Below are positions 43,104 to 51,289 of a stretch of 64,000 nt of DNA, one piece after another. The notes under the pieces were generated by a model. The model was not told the origin of the DNA, made no database searches, and worked only from the letters and a program-made list of their open reading frames with translations. Every line of letters starts with the position of its first letter. Position 1 is the stretch's first letter. The stretch comes from an uncultured Oscillospiraceae bacterium (GTDB lineage Bacteria > Bacillota > Clostridia > Oscillospirales > Oscillospiraceae): contig CAKTRJ010000004.1 in assembly GCA_934597345.1 (NCBI GenBank), positions 22,758 to 86,757 of the forward strand, read 5' to 3'. Position numbers and translations under genes: made by a program.

Positions 43104-45191
43104 TTACTTTTTGCTTTCGGGCAGCAGGTCGGTCATGCTCTTGAGACTGATGCCCAGCGTGGACATATTGTGCAGCAATGCAGAGGTGGTAGGCGGCAGA
43201 ACGCCCGCCACGCCCAGCACGATCAGCGAGAAGTTGAAGCCCACGATGAACCGGTAGTTCCGGTGGATGCGGGCCATCAGCGCCTCACCCAGCTTCCGCA
43301 GCGTCACCAGCTCGAAGAGATCCTCCGAGGCGATGGTGATGTCGGCGATCTCCCGGGCGATGGCCGCGCCGGTGGAGATGGCGATACCTGCGTCGGCCTC
43401 CGACAGGGCGGGGGAGTCATTGACGCCGTCGCCCACCATGATAACGGTGCGTCCGGCGGCCTTTTCCCGGCGGATGAACTCCGCCTTATCCTCCGGCAGG
43501 ATCTCCGCGTACACGGCGTCCACGCCCACCTGACGGGCCACGGCCTCGGCGGTCTTGCGGTTGTCGCCGGTCATCATGACCACCTTGGAGATGCCGCACT
43601 CATGCAGCGCCTGCACGGCGGCGCGGGCCTCCCTCCGCAGGGGATCGAAGATGCAGATGACGGCGGCCAGCTCTCCGGCGATGCACAGATACAGGTGGGA
43701 GTAGACCTCGGGCAGGCTGTCAAATTTCTCCTGCTCGCCCTCCGGCACACGGCAACCCTCGTCCTCGAATACGAAGTGGGCGCTGCCGATCAGCACCGAG
43801 CGGCCCTCTACCATGCTGGAGATGCCGTGGGCCACCACATACTGCACCTGAGAGTGATACTCCTCGTGGGACAGGCCCCGCACCCTGGCTTCCTCCACCA
43901 CGGCATTGGCCATGGAGTGGGGGTAGTGCTCCTCCAGGCAGGCGGCCAGCCGCAGCATATCCGGCTCCTTGTAATTGCCGAAGGTGACGATCTGGGCTAC
44001 CTTGGGGGTGGCATAGGTCAGCGTGCCGGTCTTGTCGAACACGATGGTGTCGGCCTTGGCCACGGCCTCCAGAAAGCATCCGCCCTTGACGGAGATGCGG
44101 TGTCCGCTGCTCTCCCGCATGGCGGACAGCACCGCGATGGGGATGGCCAGCTTCAGCGCACAGGAGAAGTCCACCATCAGCACCGCCAGCGTTTTGGTGA
44201 TGTTGCGGGTCAGCACATACGTCAACGCCGTGCCGCCCAGGGTATAGGGCACCAGCCGGTCGGCCAGACGGGCGGCCTTGTCCTCGGCGGTGGATTTCAG
44301 CTTCTCCGACTCCTCGATCATGTGAACGATGCGGTCATAGCGGCCGCTGCCGGAGGCTTTCTCCACCTGAATGACGCACTCGCCCTCCTCGGCCACGGTG
44401 CCGGCATACACATAGCTGCCGGGCCGCTTGGGTACGGGCATGGATTCGCCGGTCATGGAGGACTGGTTCACCATAGCCTCACCGGAGACCACCTTGCCAT
44501 CCAGAGGAATCATGCTGCCGGTGCGTACCACCACGCAGTCACCGGCCTTCACGTCGGAGACCGGGACCAGCACCTCGGTGTCGTTCACCTGAAGCCAGAC
44601 CTTGTCCACGTTCAGGCTCATGGCCCCGGCCAGATCGGCCACGGATTTTTTGTGGGTCCACTCCTCCAGGATCTCGCCCAGCCGCAGCATGAACATGACG
44701 GAACCGGCAGTGGAGAAGTCGCCCCGGACGATGGACACCGTCACGGCGGTGGCGTCCAGCACCGCCACGGACAGCTTGCCGTGCCACAGCGCCTTCAGGC
44801 CCTCTTTGATATACTTCACCGAGCGGATCACCGCCAGCGCCGAGGTGACGGGGAAGGGGAGAAACAGTCTGGAGATGCACCGCCGCGCGACGGTCATGAC
44901 CAGCTTGTCCTCAAACTCCCGGTTCAGGGCGCGGGAGGTGTGCTCCGGCACCAGCTCCATGGCCTCGGCCTTGGGGAAGGAGAAGACCGCCAGCGCGGCA
45001 ATAACGTCGCCGCGCTTTCCGGCATAGAGCACCACGGCGTCCTGGGTGCGGTCATAGACTTTGACCTCAGTCACGCCGCTGATGCTGCGCAGATAGTATT
45101 CCAGTACGTCCGCCTGATGCAGTGTCATGTATCCGCAGTGCAGATGCACCCGCAGACGTCCGGCGGATTCGTGGAGAATGTTGCATTTCAT
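43104..45191 (-). CDS. P1B-type metal-transporting ATPase with non-canonical membrane motif
   Basis: 695 aa. An HMA-like N-terminal fold (about 1-70) lacks a CxxC. Core motifs: TGES, phosphorylation site FDKTGTLT and GDGVNDSPAL. The transmembrane metal site that is CPC or SPC in standard pumps reads DFSCALKLAIP here, and the usual HP motif is PHS. It thus belongs to a divergent branch, perhaps for Fe, Mn or Zn export; the ion cannot be read off. Two nt after the DUF6110 gene and controlled by a palindromic operator. Confidence 0.88.
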   Translation of the reverse strand: MKCNILHESAGRLRVHLHCGYMTLHQADVLEYYLRSISGVTEVKVYDRTQDAVVLYAGKRGDVIAALAVFSFPKAEAMELVPEHTSRALNREFEDKLVMTVARRCISRLFLPFPVTSALAVIRSVKYIKEGLKALWHGKLSVAVLDATAVTVSIVRGDFSTAGSVMFMLRLGEILEEWTHKKSVADLAGAMSLNVDKVWLQVNDTEVLVPVSDVKAGDCVVVRTGSMIPLDGKVVSGEAMVNQSSMTGESMPVPKRPGSYVYAGTVAEEGECVIQVEKASGSGRYDRIVHMIEESEKLKSTAEDKAARLADRLVPYTLGGTALTYVLTRNITKTLAVLMVDFSCALKLAIPIAVLSAMRESSGHRISVKGGCFLEAVAKADTIVFDKTGTLTYATPKVAQIVTFGNYKEPDMLRLAACLEEHYPHSMANAVVEEARVRGLSHEEYHSQVQYVVAHGISSMVEGRSVLIGSAHFVFEDEGCRVPEGEQEKFDSLPEVYSHLYLCIAGELAAVICIFDPLRREARAAVQALHECGISKVVMMTGDNRKTAEAVARQVGVDAVYAEILPEDKAEFIRREKAAGRTVIMVGDGVNDSPALSEADAGIAISTGAAIAREIADITIASEDLFELVTLRKLGEALMARIHRNYRFIVGFNFSLIVLGVAGVLPPTTSALLHNMSTLGISLKSMTDLLPESKK

Positions 45192-45193
45192 GG

Positions 45194-45466
45194 TTATTCA
45201 GCTTCGGCTTCTTCCTTGGAAGTGTCCTCCACTACGGCGGCGGCAGCCTCCTGGGCGCGCTGCTCGTTGATGGCCTTGGCGTCGGCGTAAATATCCTCGG
45301 CGTTCTCACGAACGGTGGTGACGGTCTCCATCACGCTGTCCTTGGCGCGCAGCACGGCGGCGGCGGTGTGGGTATAGACCTTCTTGGCGTCCTTGCTGCT
45401 GAGCACCTTGATACCGGCGGTGCCGAACAGCAGACCAGCGGCGAACAGACCTAATTTCTTCATCAT
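45194..45466 (-). CDS. DUF6110-family small membrane-associated protein
   Basis: 90 aa. The hydrophobic N-terminal segment LGLFAAGLLFGTAGIKVL is followed by a helical, charged, YtxH-like region (DAKKVYTHTAAAVLRAKD) and an acidic Ala/Glu tail. AGGAGG 7 nt before the ATG. It ends 2 nt before the P-type ATPase start, so the two are coupled; it may act as a partner or metal-linked accessory of the pump. Confidence 0.8.
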   Translation of the reverse strand: MMKKLGLFAAGLLFGTAGIKVLSSKDAKKVYTHTAAAVLRAKDSVMETVTTVRENAEDIYADAKAINEQRAQEAAAAVVEDTSKEEAEAE

Positions 45467-45491
45467 AGATTACCTCCTGATCTGATAAATT

Positions 45492-45517
45492 CAGTGATTA
45501 GCAGATGCTAATCACTG
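45492..45517. promoter_or_regulatory. Palindromic operator CAGTGATTAGC-N4-GCTAATCACTG
   Basis: Perfect 11-bp inverted repeat with AGAT centre, just downstream of the -10 of the DUF6110/P-ATPase promoter and so over the transcription start. The core TTAGC-N4-GCTAA recurs at 40339-40352. A DtxR-type metal repressor is a reasonable guess. Confidence 0.75.
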
Positions 45518-45522
45518 CCTGT

Positions 45523-45551
45523 ACTATATCATGAGCCGGGTGAAAAATCAA
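45523..45551 (-). promoter_or_regulatory. Promoter of the DUF6110/P-type ATPase operon
   Basis: Minus strand TTGATT (45546-45551), 17-nt spacer, TATAGT (45523-45528), overlapped downstream by the palindrome. Confidence 0.75.
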
Positions 45552-45657
45552 GATTTTATCACGACAAAAATAACAAAAATTCGGGGAAGAATGATGGGAA
45601 AAGGAATAAATCTGCCCAAGTGCCTGACACCCCGCAGACGGCAGTGCCGTCTGTGAC

Positions 45658-45686
45658 TTGCGTTTGAAGGAGCGTTTTGCTATACT
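45658..45686 (+). promoter_or_regulatory. Promoter before a truncated reading frame
   Basis: TTGCGT (45658-45663), 17-nt spacer, TATACT (45681-45686), 36 nt before the 38-codon frame at 45722. Confidence 0.55.
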
Positions 45687-45721
45687 GGAAAATAAAAACA
45701 GGACCTGAGGAGGTTTTGGAC

Positions 45722-45838
45722 ATGAAAGTGGAACAGTTTGTCATGGCGTATGGCGTGGAGCAGGACATGGTCCACTGCGTCCTGCGTCCGGATCAGCTTC
45801 ATGATGTATCTCTCCTGACGGTGCATATTGGAATCTAA
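45722..45838 (+). pseudogene. 5' remnant of an unidentified gene
   Basis: 38 codons behind a good AGGAGG site and a promoter. The first 15 residues (MKVEQFVMAYGVEQD) look like a real protein start; the rest (from about MVHCVLRPDQL) breaks off at a stop. The IclR promoter follows about 85 nt later. Probably the kept head of a deleted gene; a genuine small protein cannot be ruled out. Confidence 0.45.
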
Positions 45839-45921
45839 CCTATTTTACCCTTTTACGCATCTTGATTTCAAATTGGTTGTACGATATTGCCAAACTTTAT
45901 GACGGCGTTGTCGGATTGTTC

Positions 45922-45950
45922 TTGACAGAACAGGTCGAAGCCACTATGAT
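45922..45950 (+). promoter_or_regulatory. Promoter of the IclR regulator
   Basis: TTGACA (45922-45927), 17-nt spacer, TATGAT (45945-45950), 26 nt before the chosen start codon. This rules out the longer upstream starts. Confidence 0.75.
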
Positions 45951-45975
45951 ACAGGGGAAAGGCAGGTGCTGTATC

Positions 45976-46755
45976 ATGGTGGATGGCAATATCATACTGT
46001 CCGTTGCCAAGGCGATGGAGCTGCTGCAAACGCTGAGTCAGGCGGGAAAACCCCTGTCTCTGAAGGAGCTATCCGAGCAGTGCGGCTATCCCAAAAGCAC
46101 GGTTTTCGGTCTGCTGACCACCATGCGGACATACGACGTGATCACGCAGGACGCGGAGGGCAAATACACGCTGGGGCTGCGGCTGTTTGAGTACGGGCGG
46201 CAGGTGGAGCGGTCGTGGGACATCTCGCTGGTGGCCCATCCCTACATGGAGCGGCTGTGCCAGCAGACCGGCGCGTCGGTGATGCTGTCCATCTGCGAGG
46301 GCGGCAGCGTCATCACGCTGGATCAGGTGGAGGCCCGGGACAAGCTGCGCATCGTCTCGGACGTAGGCGCACGGCTGCCTATCTACTGCACCTCCCAGGG
46401 CAAGGTGTTTCTGGCCCATCGTCCGCCGCAGGAGGTGGAAAAGCTCCTCCAGCGGCAGAATATGACGCCCTTCACGCCCCATACCATCATCGACCCCGCC
46501 GCACTGATGCAGGAGATCCGCCTGTGCCGCGCCAACGGCTACGCCATCGAAAACGGCGAGTACAAAATCGGTCTGCGCTCCATTTCCGCGCCGGTCTATA
46601 CGGTGGAGGGCGAGGTCAGGTACACCATCGGCGTGATCGGCATGTTCCGCAGTACCCATTCCGACGAATTTCATGCCGTTGTGGAGCAGGTCTGCGCCAC
46701 GGCCTCCATGCTCTCGGCGGCGCTGGGCTATCGGGAAAAGGAGGAGACCTTATGA
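45976..46755 (+). CDS. IclR-family transcriptional regulator
   Basis: 259 aa: N-terminal winged helix (5-65) with SLKELSEQCGYPKSTVFGLL, then the IclR effector domain (about 80-250) including VGARLPIYCTSQGKVFLA and the ENGEYKIGLRSISAPV stretch. Start at 45976, just downstream of its promoter. Its stop overlaps the start of the shortened mogA. Its usual neighbours would be genes for a hydroxy acid such as lactate; here only larC lies downstream. Confidence 0.9.
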   Translation: MVDGNIILSVAKAMELLQTLSQAGKPLSLKELSEQCGYPKSTVFGLLTTMRTYDVITQDAEGKYTLGLRLFEYGRQVERSWDISLVAHPYMERLCQQTGASVMLSICEGGSVITLDQVEARDKLRIVSDVGARLPIYCTSQGKVFLAHRPPQEVEKLLQRQNMTPFTPHTIIDPAALMQEIRLCRANGYAIENGEYKIGLRSISAPVYTVEGEVRYTIGVIGMFRSTHSDEFHAVVEQVCATASMLSAALGYREKEETL

Positions 46756-46988
46756 GCTATACAGCGGCGGTGATTACTGTCAGCGATCTGGGCGGAAGGG
46801 GACAGCGGAAGGATACCAGCGGTCCCGCCGTCTGCGCCATGCTGTCCCGTGCTGTGGCAGGCACACGGGGCAATAGCCTGATCCTCAACCTGCCCGGCTC
46901 GGAAAAGGCGGCGCGGGAGAACCTGACCGCCGTGATCGGCGCACTGGAGCATGCCATGCACATGATCGCCGCCGAGGGACATGGCTGA
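46752..46988 (+). pseudogene. mogA: Molybdenum cofactor protein MogA/MoaB, internally deleted in frame
   Basis: 78 codons. The first part (YTAAVITVSDLGGRG, KDTSGPAVCAML) is the N terminus of MogA/MoaB. The second (RAVAGTRGNSLILNLPGSEK, HAMHMIAAEG) is its C-terminal end. The middle 80-90 residues, including the TTGGTG molybdopterin loop, are missing. The join is in AMLSR, a sequence expected at both edges of the gap, so a deletion between short repeats is likely. The start overlaps the IclR stop (ATGA). The protein cannot have the normal activity. Confidence 0.75.
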
Positions 46989-47006
46989 AATACGAAAAGT
47001 ATCACA

Positions 47007-47034
47007 AAAGAGGAAGGCGCGGGCCTTCCTCTTT
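47007..47034 (+). terminator. Terminator after the mogA remnant
   Basis: AAAGAGGAAGGC (47007-47018) and GCCTTCCTCTTT (47023-47034) around a short GC loop; weak T-tail. Confidence 0.7.
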
Positions 47035-47070
47035 CCCTGCAAAAGTCTTTTGCCGCCATGCCGGAAGGGG

Positions 47071-47099
47071 TTGCGGATCGAAAGATCCTCCGGTATAAT
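47071..47099 (+). promoter_or_regulatory. Promoter of larC
   Basis: TTGCGG (47071-47076), 17-nt spacer, TATAAT (47094-47099). The spacer holds a GGATCGAAAGATCC hairpin that may be an operator. Confidence 0.75.
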
Positions 47100-47128
47100 A
47101 TGGAAAAATACGCAAGAGAGGTATTTCC

Positions 47129-48346
47129 ATGAAAACATTGTATCTGGACTGCGGTATGGGCGCGGCGGGCGATATGCTGACGGCGGCGCTGCTGGAGCTG
47201 ATGCCGGACAGAGACGCCGCGCTGGCCGGGCTGAACGCCATCGGTATCCCCAACGTGGTCTATGGCTGCGAAACGGTGTCGCACTGCGGTATTCAGGGCA
47301 CCCACATGTCGGTGAAGGTGAACGGCGTGGAGGAGCCCGAGACCATGCACGACCATCACCACGAGCATGAACACGAGGGCCGCCATCACCACCACACAGG
47401 CCTTCACGGCATCGAACATATCGTGCGGGATCATCTTCACCTGCCGGAGCAGGTGAAGGAGGACGTGCTGGCAGTGTACGGCATGCTGGCCCAAGCGGAG
47501 AGCCACGCTCACGGCGTACCGGTGAGCGAGATCCACTTCCACGAGGTGGGAACCATGGACGCCCTGGCGGATATCTCGGCGGTGTGCCTGCTGCTGCATG
47601 AGCTGGCACCGCAGCAGATCATCGCCTCGCCGGTCTGCACCGGCAGCGGACAGGTGCGGTGCGCCCACGGCATTTTGCCGGTGCCTGCGCCCGCCACGGC
47701 CTATCTGCTGCAAGGCATCCCCGCCTACGGCGGCGCCATCAAAACGGAATTGTGTACCCCCACCGGCGCGGCACTTCTGAAGCGCTTTGTCACTCGCTTC
47801 GGGGAAATGCCTCTCATGACCACCCGGGCCATCGGCTACGGTATGGGCACCAAGGAGTTCGAGAACGCCAACTGCCTACGGGCCTTCTGGGGCGAGACGG
47901 CGGCGGACGCGGGACAGGTGGCGGAGCTGACCTGTAATCTGGATGACATGACGGCGGAGGCTATCGCCTTTGCCATGGAGGTACTGCTGGACGCCGGTGC
48001 GCTGGACGTGTGGTGTACCCCCGTTACCATGAAAAAATCCCGGCCGGGAACGCTGCTGAGCGTCCTGTGCCGGGAAGCCGACCGTGAAAAAATGGCGGCG
48101 CTGCTGCTGCGCTATACCACCACCATCGGCGTGCGGGAGCATCTCTGCCGCCGCTATACCCTGACGCGCTGCGAGGAAACCGTGTCTACCCCCTATGGCC
48201 CGGTGCGCCGCAAGATATCCGAGGGCTGCGGCGTCACCAGGGAGAAGTACGAGTATGAAGACCTGGCGCGGATCGCCCGTGAAAATGGCCTGTCGCTGCC
48301 GGAAGTCAAGGCGGCCCTTGACCGGGAGCACGACACGCGGGATTGA
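47129..48346 (+). CDS. larC: Nickel-pincer cofactor nickel insertase LarC
   Basis: Inserts nickel into the pyridinium-dithiocarboxylate cofactor of lactate racemase-type enzymes, using CTP; 405 aa, full length in one frame. It opens with LYLDCGMGAAGDM and carries a histidine-rich metal-binding stretch (HDHHHEHEHEGRHHHH, residues about 74-89), EIHFHEVGTMDALADI and TCNLDDMTAEAIAFA. In Lactobacillus plantarum the gene is split by a programmed frameshift; here it is continuous. No larA, larB or larE is visible in this window. Own promoter and terminator. Confidence 0.93.
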   Translation: MKTLYLDCGMGAAGDMLTAALLELMPDRDAALAGLNAIGIPNVVYGCETVSHCGIQGTHMSVKVNGVEEPETMHDHHHEHEHEGRHHHHTGLHGIEHIVRDHLHLPEQVKEDVLAVYGMLAQAESHAHGVPVSEIHFHEVGTMDALADISAVCLLLHELAPQQIIASPVCTGSGQVRCAHGILPVPAPATAYLLQGIPAYGGAIKTELCTPTGAALLKRFVTRFGEMPLMTTRAIGYGMGTKEFENANCLRAFWGETAADAGQVAELTCNLDDMTAEAIAFAMEVLLDAGALDVWCTPVTMKKSRPGTLLSVLCREADREKMAALLLRYTTTIGVREHLCRRYTLTRCEETVSTPYGPVRRKISEGCGVTREKYEYEDLARIARENGLSLPEVKAALDREHDTRD

Positions 48347-48360
48347 CCTGCCATATTGCG

Positions 48361-48406
48361 AACACAGGGAAAGCGCGGAGACCTCCGCGCTTTCCCTGTG
48401 TTTTTT
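48361..48406. terminator. Bidirectional terminator after larC
   Basis: AACACAGGGAAAGCGCGGAG (48361-48380) pairs with CTCCGCGCTTTCCCTGTGTT (48383-48402), T-tract to 48406; a long GC-rich stem between convergent genes. Confidence 0.93.
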
Positions 48407-48421
48407 ATGTGTCCGCGGGTG

Positions 48422-49579
48422 TTATTCCTCCGTTTTCTGCGGGTTGGGAATATTTACACCGATGCCGTTGATCTCCACGCCGTTGTCGGCGGGGATCAGG
48501 ATGTACTTCCGCCCGTCGATGACGCGGGCCTCGATCATATAGCTGTACTCCGGGGCCACGGCGATCTTCACCTCCGGGGTGGTGATCTGGAACTTGCCAC
48601 TTTCGATGATGTTCTTGGGATTCAGTGCCGCGTCCTCGCCGTACTGTTTGCGGCACTCCTGTTGGAAGGCCTTCACCTTTTCGGCGGACACGCCGCTGCC
48701 GCTCAGCATGTTGCCCACCTCCCGGACGGACAGCTTCAGCGGCTCCGGGTCTTTGCTCTCCTTGTGCTCCTCGATGCGGCCCCGCAGCTGCTCATGGACG
48801 GACTGCACCACATCGTAGCTGCAATCCTTCTGCAGGGTGTCGCCCAGGGCGGTGCTGAACACGTTCCGCTGCTCCTCGGCGGACATGGGCGGCTCCGCCA
48901 CGCGGAACACCGCGTCAATGACCTCCTGATGGATCTCGGCGGCGTTCTTGCTGTAAAAGAGGGCATTGTAGATGTTGGCCGAGCGGTCATCAAAGGCAGG
49001 GAACAGGAAGCCCAGCTCCGGCGCCAGCGCGATATGCCCGGTGGAAGCGCTGTGGAACCCGCTGTCCTCGTTGCTGTATTTCAGCTCCAGCGTAGGCGCC
49101 TTCACGGGACAGATACTGCACACGAAGTATTTGTACACCGTGTCGGAGCCGTCGGCAAAGGTCTCGTCGTCCCGGCCCTTATAGGGCACGTCGTAGGTGT
49201 CGGCGGCCAGCAGGATAAGATAGTTGGTCTCTCCCATGTCCATGGCGTCGATGATGCGGCGGCACAGTTCTTCGCGGGAGTTCCTGTCCTGCAAAGCCGT
49301 CTGGCGGACGGTTTGCAGCAGGCGATGCTCGTCGCTGCCGGTCACCTGTGCGGTGGAGAATTCGATGTCGATGAGATTCCGGCCCAGCGCGCCGGACAGG
49401 GACTTTTTCAACAGTCCCAGATACATCTCCTGTTCCTCCTGGGACATGAGCCCCATAGAGGCGTCGATGTTGGAGATGATCTCCTTATTGCTGTTGACGT
49501 AGCAGCCGTAGATCCGGCTGATGGCGTTTTTGTCCAGCTTGAAGCGGCGGCGGATCTCGTTCAGCTCTTTCTGGTTCAT
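48422..49579 (-). CDS. DUF4317-family protein
   Basis: 385 aa cytoplasmic protein matching DUF4317, common in Clostridia: LNEIRRRFKLDKNAISRIYG at the N terminus and the central region GETNYLILLAADTYDVPYKG. Start at 49579 with AGGAGG upstream; a longer frame is unlikely. Function unknown. Monocistronic, convergent with larC. Confidence 0.82.
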   Translation of the reverse strand: MNQKELNEIRRRFKLDKNAISRIYGCYVNSNKEIISNIDASMGLMSQEEQEMYLGLLKKSLSGALGRNLIDIEFSTAQVTGSDEHRLLQTVRQTALQDRNSREELCRRIIDAMDMGETNYLILLAADTYDVPYKGRDDETFADGSDTVYKYFVCSICPVKAPTLELKYSNEDSGFHSASTGHIALAPELGFLFPAFDDRSANIYNALFYSKNAAEIHQEVIDAVFRVAEPPMSAEEQRNVFSTALGDTLQKDCSYDVVQSVHEQLRGRIEEHKESKDPEPLKLSVREVGNMLSGSGVSAEKVKAFQQECRKQYGEDAALNPKNIIESGKFQITTPEVKIAVAPEYSYMIEARVIDGRKYILIPADNGVEINGIGVNIPNPQKTEE

Positions 49580-49661
49580 ATGGGGACCTCCTGTGAGATG
49601 GATGGATGCGAACGGTTCCGATTGTACCACATCGCGGCAGCGGCGGCAAGCCTGCTGCGAT

Positions 49662-49701
49662 AAAAAGCAAGGACTGCGTTTTTTCGCAGTCCTTGCTTTT
49701 T
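49662..49701 (-). terminator. Terminator of the CNNM-family gene
   Basis: AAAAAGCAAGGACTGCG (49662-49678), TTTTTT loop, CGCAGTCCTTGCTTTTT (49685-49701). Confidence 0.92.
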
Positions 49702-50953
49702 ATTCGTTATCGGAGGGGTCCACCGGCTTCTGCTGCGTCACCTGGATCTCCTCGATGCGGTGGTTTTCCACCTTTGTGACCTGTACGGCCAGATTTTCAA
49801 AGGTGAAGGAGTCGCCTGCCGCCGGTACGCGGCCGAACTGCTCCATGACCCAGCCGCTGACGGACACCATCTCGGAATCGGTCTTGAGCTGGAAGAACTC
49901 CGCGAAGTCGTCGAAGTCCATGCCCGCGTCCACGGTGTAGGTGTCCGGGGCGATCTTGCGGAGGAATACCTCCTCCTCGTCGTGCTCGTCCCAGATCTCG
50001 CCCACCAGCTCCTCCAGAATGTCCTCCATGGTGACGATGCCGCAGGTGCCGCCGTATTCGTCCACCACCACGGCCACATGGGTCTTGGCCTGCTGGAGCT
50101 TTTTCAGCAGCAGCCGGATGGGCTCATTCTCCAGTGCGAACACCGGCGGCGAGATGATGGCGGACAGGGGCTGCTCCGTTACGCCGCAGCCCACATAGAA
50201 GTCCTTCTGATGGACGGTGCCCAGAATGTGGTCAATGGAATCCTGATAGATCAGCAGGCGGGAGTATTTGGTCTGGGTGAACAGCGCCGCCACCTCCTCC
50301 TTGCTGGCGGTGACGGGCAGGGCAGCCAGATCCACCCGGTGGATCAGGATGTCCTGCGCCTCCTGTTCGGAAAAGCCGATGGCGTTTTTCAGCAGCTCGC
50401 CCTCGTCCCGGTCGATGCTGCCGTCCTGCTGCACCTCGTTCACCAGCATCAGCAGCTCCTCCTGCGACATTTTGCTGTCGCCGTTGAGACGGAACACCTT
50501 GGCCAGCAGCTTCTTCCACAGGGAGAACAGCAGGTTCAGGGGCATCAGCACCCAGATCAGTACCTGCAGAATGGGCGCGGACAGCATGGCGCATTTTTCC
50601 GCGCAGTCCTTGGCGATGCTTTTGGGGGAGATCTCACCGAAGATCAGCACCACCACCGTCACCACCACGGTGGAGATAGTGGCGCCCGCGTCGCCGTAGT
50701 GCTTCACAAACAGCACCGTGCCGATGGAGGCGGTGGCAATGTTGACGATGTTATTGCCGATAAGGATGGTGGACAGCAGCCGGTCATACTGCTCCAGCAG
50801 CTTCAGCGCCAGCGCGGCGTTGCCGCTGCCCTTTTCCGCCAGCGTCCGCAATCGGGTGGTGTTGGCGGAGGAGAAGGCCGTCTCCGTGGCCGAGAAATAG
50901 GCGGAAAGCATCAGACATACCGCCATAATAATGATACAAGTTGTGGTTGACAA
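49700..50953 (-). CDS. CNNM/HlyC-type transporter with CBS pair and CorC domain
   Basis: 417 aa. DUF21 membrane domain (1 to about 140, four helices) with [11 protein letters not shown] and [13 protein letters not shown], then two CBS domains (about 190-315, ending in [21 protein letters not shown]) and the CorC/HlyC domain (about 330-405). This family exports or senses Mg2+ or Co2+ and is often misnamed hemolysin. A long leader with a small reading frame (51002-51112) lies upstream. Confidence 0.9.
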   Translation of the reverse strand: MSTTTCIIIMAVCLMLSAYFSATETAFSSANTTRLRTLAEKGSGNAALALKLLEQYDRLLSTILIGNNIVNIATASIGTVLFVKHYGDAGATISTVVVTVVVLIFGEISPKSIAKDCAEKCAMLSAPILQVLIWVLMPLNLLFSLWKKLLAKVFRLNGDSKMSQEELLMLVNEVQQDGSIDRDEGELLKNAIGFSEQEAQDILIHRVDLAALPVTASKEEVAALFTQTKYSRLLIYQDSIDHILGTVHQKDFYVGCGVTEQPLSAIISPPVFALENEPIRLLLKKLQQAKTHVAVVVDEYGGTCGIVTMEDILEELVGEIWDEHDEEEVFLRKIAPDTYTVDAGMDFDDFAEFFQLKTDSEMVSVSGWVMEQFGRVPAAGDSFTFENLAVQVTKVENHRIEEIQVTQQKPVDPSDNE

Positions 50954-51001
50954 TATAAGTAACTCCTTTTCTGTCGTCTGTTTCTGCGTCCGGAAATACC
51001 G

Positions 51002-51112
51002 CTATAAGCGCAAAAAAGCACGTCTGCCCCACGAAACGCAGCGCAGATATGCTGACAAAAACAGATGGCAGTTCAGATGGTCACCGGGATAGTCACCGCC
51101 GTCAGTATCCAT
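51002..51112 (-). CDS. Possible leader peptide upstream of the CNNM gene
   Basis: A 36-codon frame (MDTDGGDYPGDHL at its start) with AGGAGG 12 nt before the ATG, 49 nt before the CNNM gene. The first 12 residues hold four Asp and one Pro. Acid- and proline-rich leaders control Mg2+ transporters in enterobacteria by weakening ribosomes at low Mg2+, so a similar role is conceivable but unproven. The rest of the gene-free stretch 50954-51289 holds only the terminator at 51228-51256. Confidence 0.3.
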   Translation of the reverse strand: MDTDGGDYPGDHLNCHLFLSAYLRCVSWGRRAFLRL

Positions 51113-51227
51113 ATAAGCGTGATTCCTCCTTTGTTGTAAATTGAAAACAGTATACCAGAAAAGTACCGGCCCGTCGAGTTAAGAGCGCGTAAAGAAAAAG
51201 CGTAGACGAAAGGGGATCCATTTATGG

Positions 51228-51256
51228 AAAAAGGACACCCGACGGGTGTCCTTTTT
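51228..51256 (-). terminator. Terminator of the citrate synthase gene
   Basis: AAAAAGGACACCCG (51228-51241) and CGGGTGTCCTTTTT (51243-51256). Confidence 0.9.
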
Positions 51257-51289
51257 GACGATGCCTTGTACTGACCGGCGGGAATCGGC

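Noticed and set aside
43104..45466. Long plus-strand frame opposite the P-type ATPase
   Set aside because: Mirror of a GC-rich coding region; no family features, and the minus-strand gene has all ATPase motifs.
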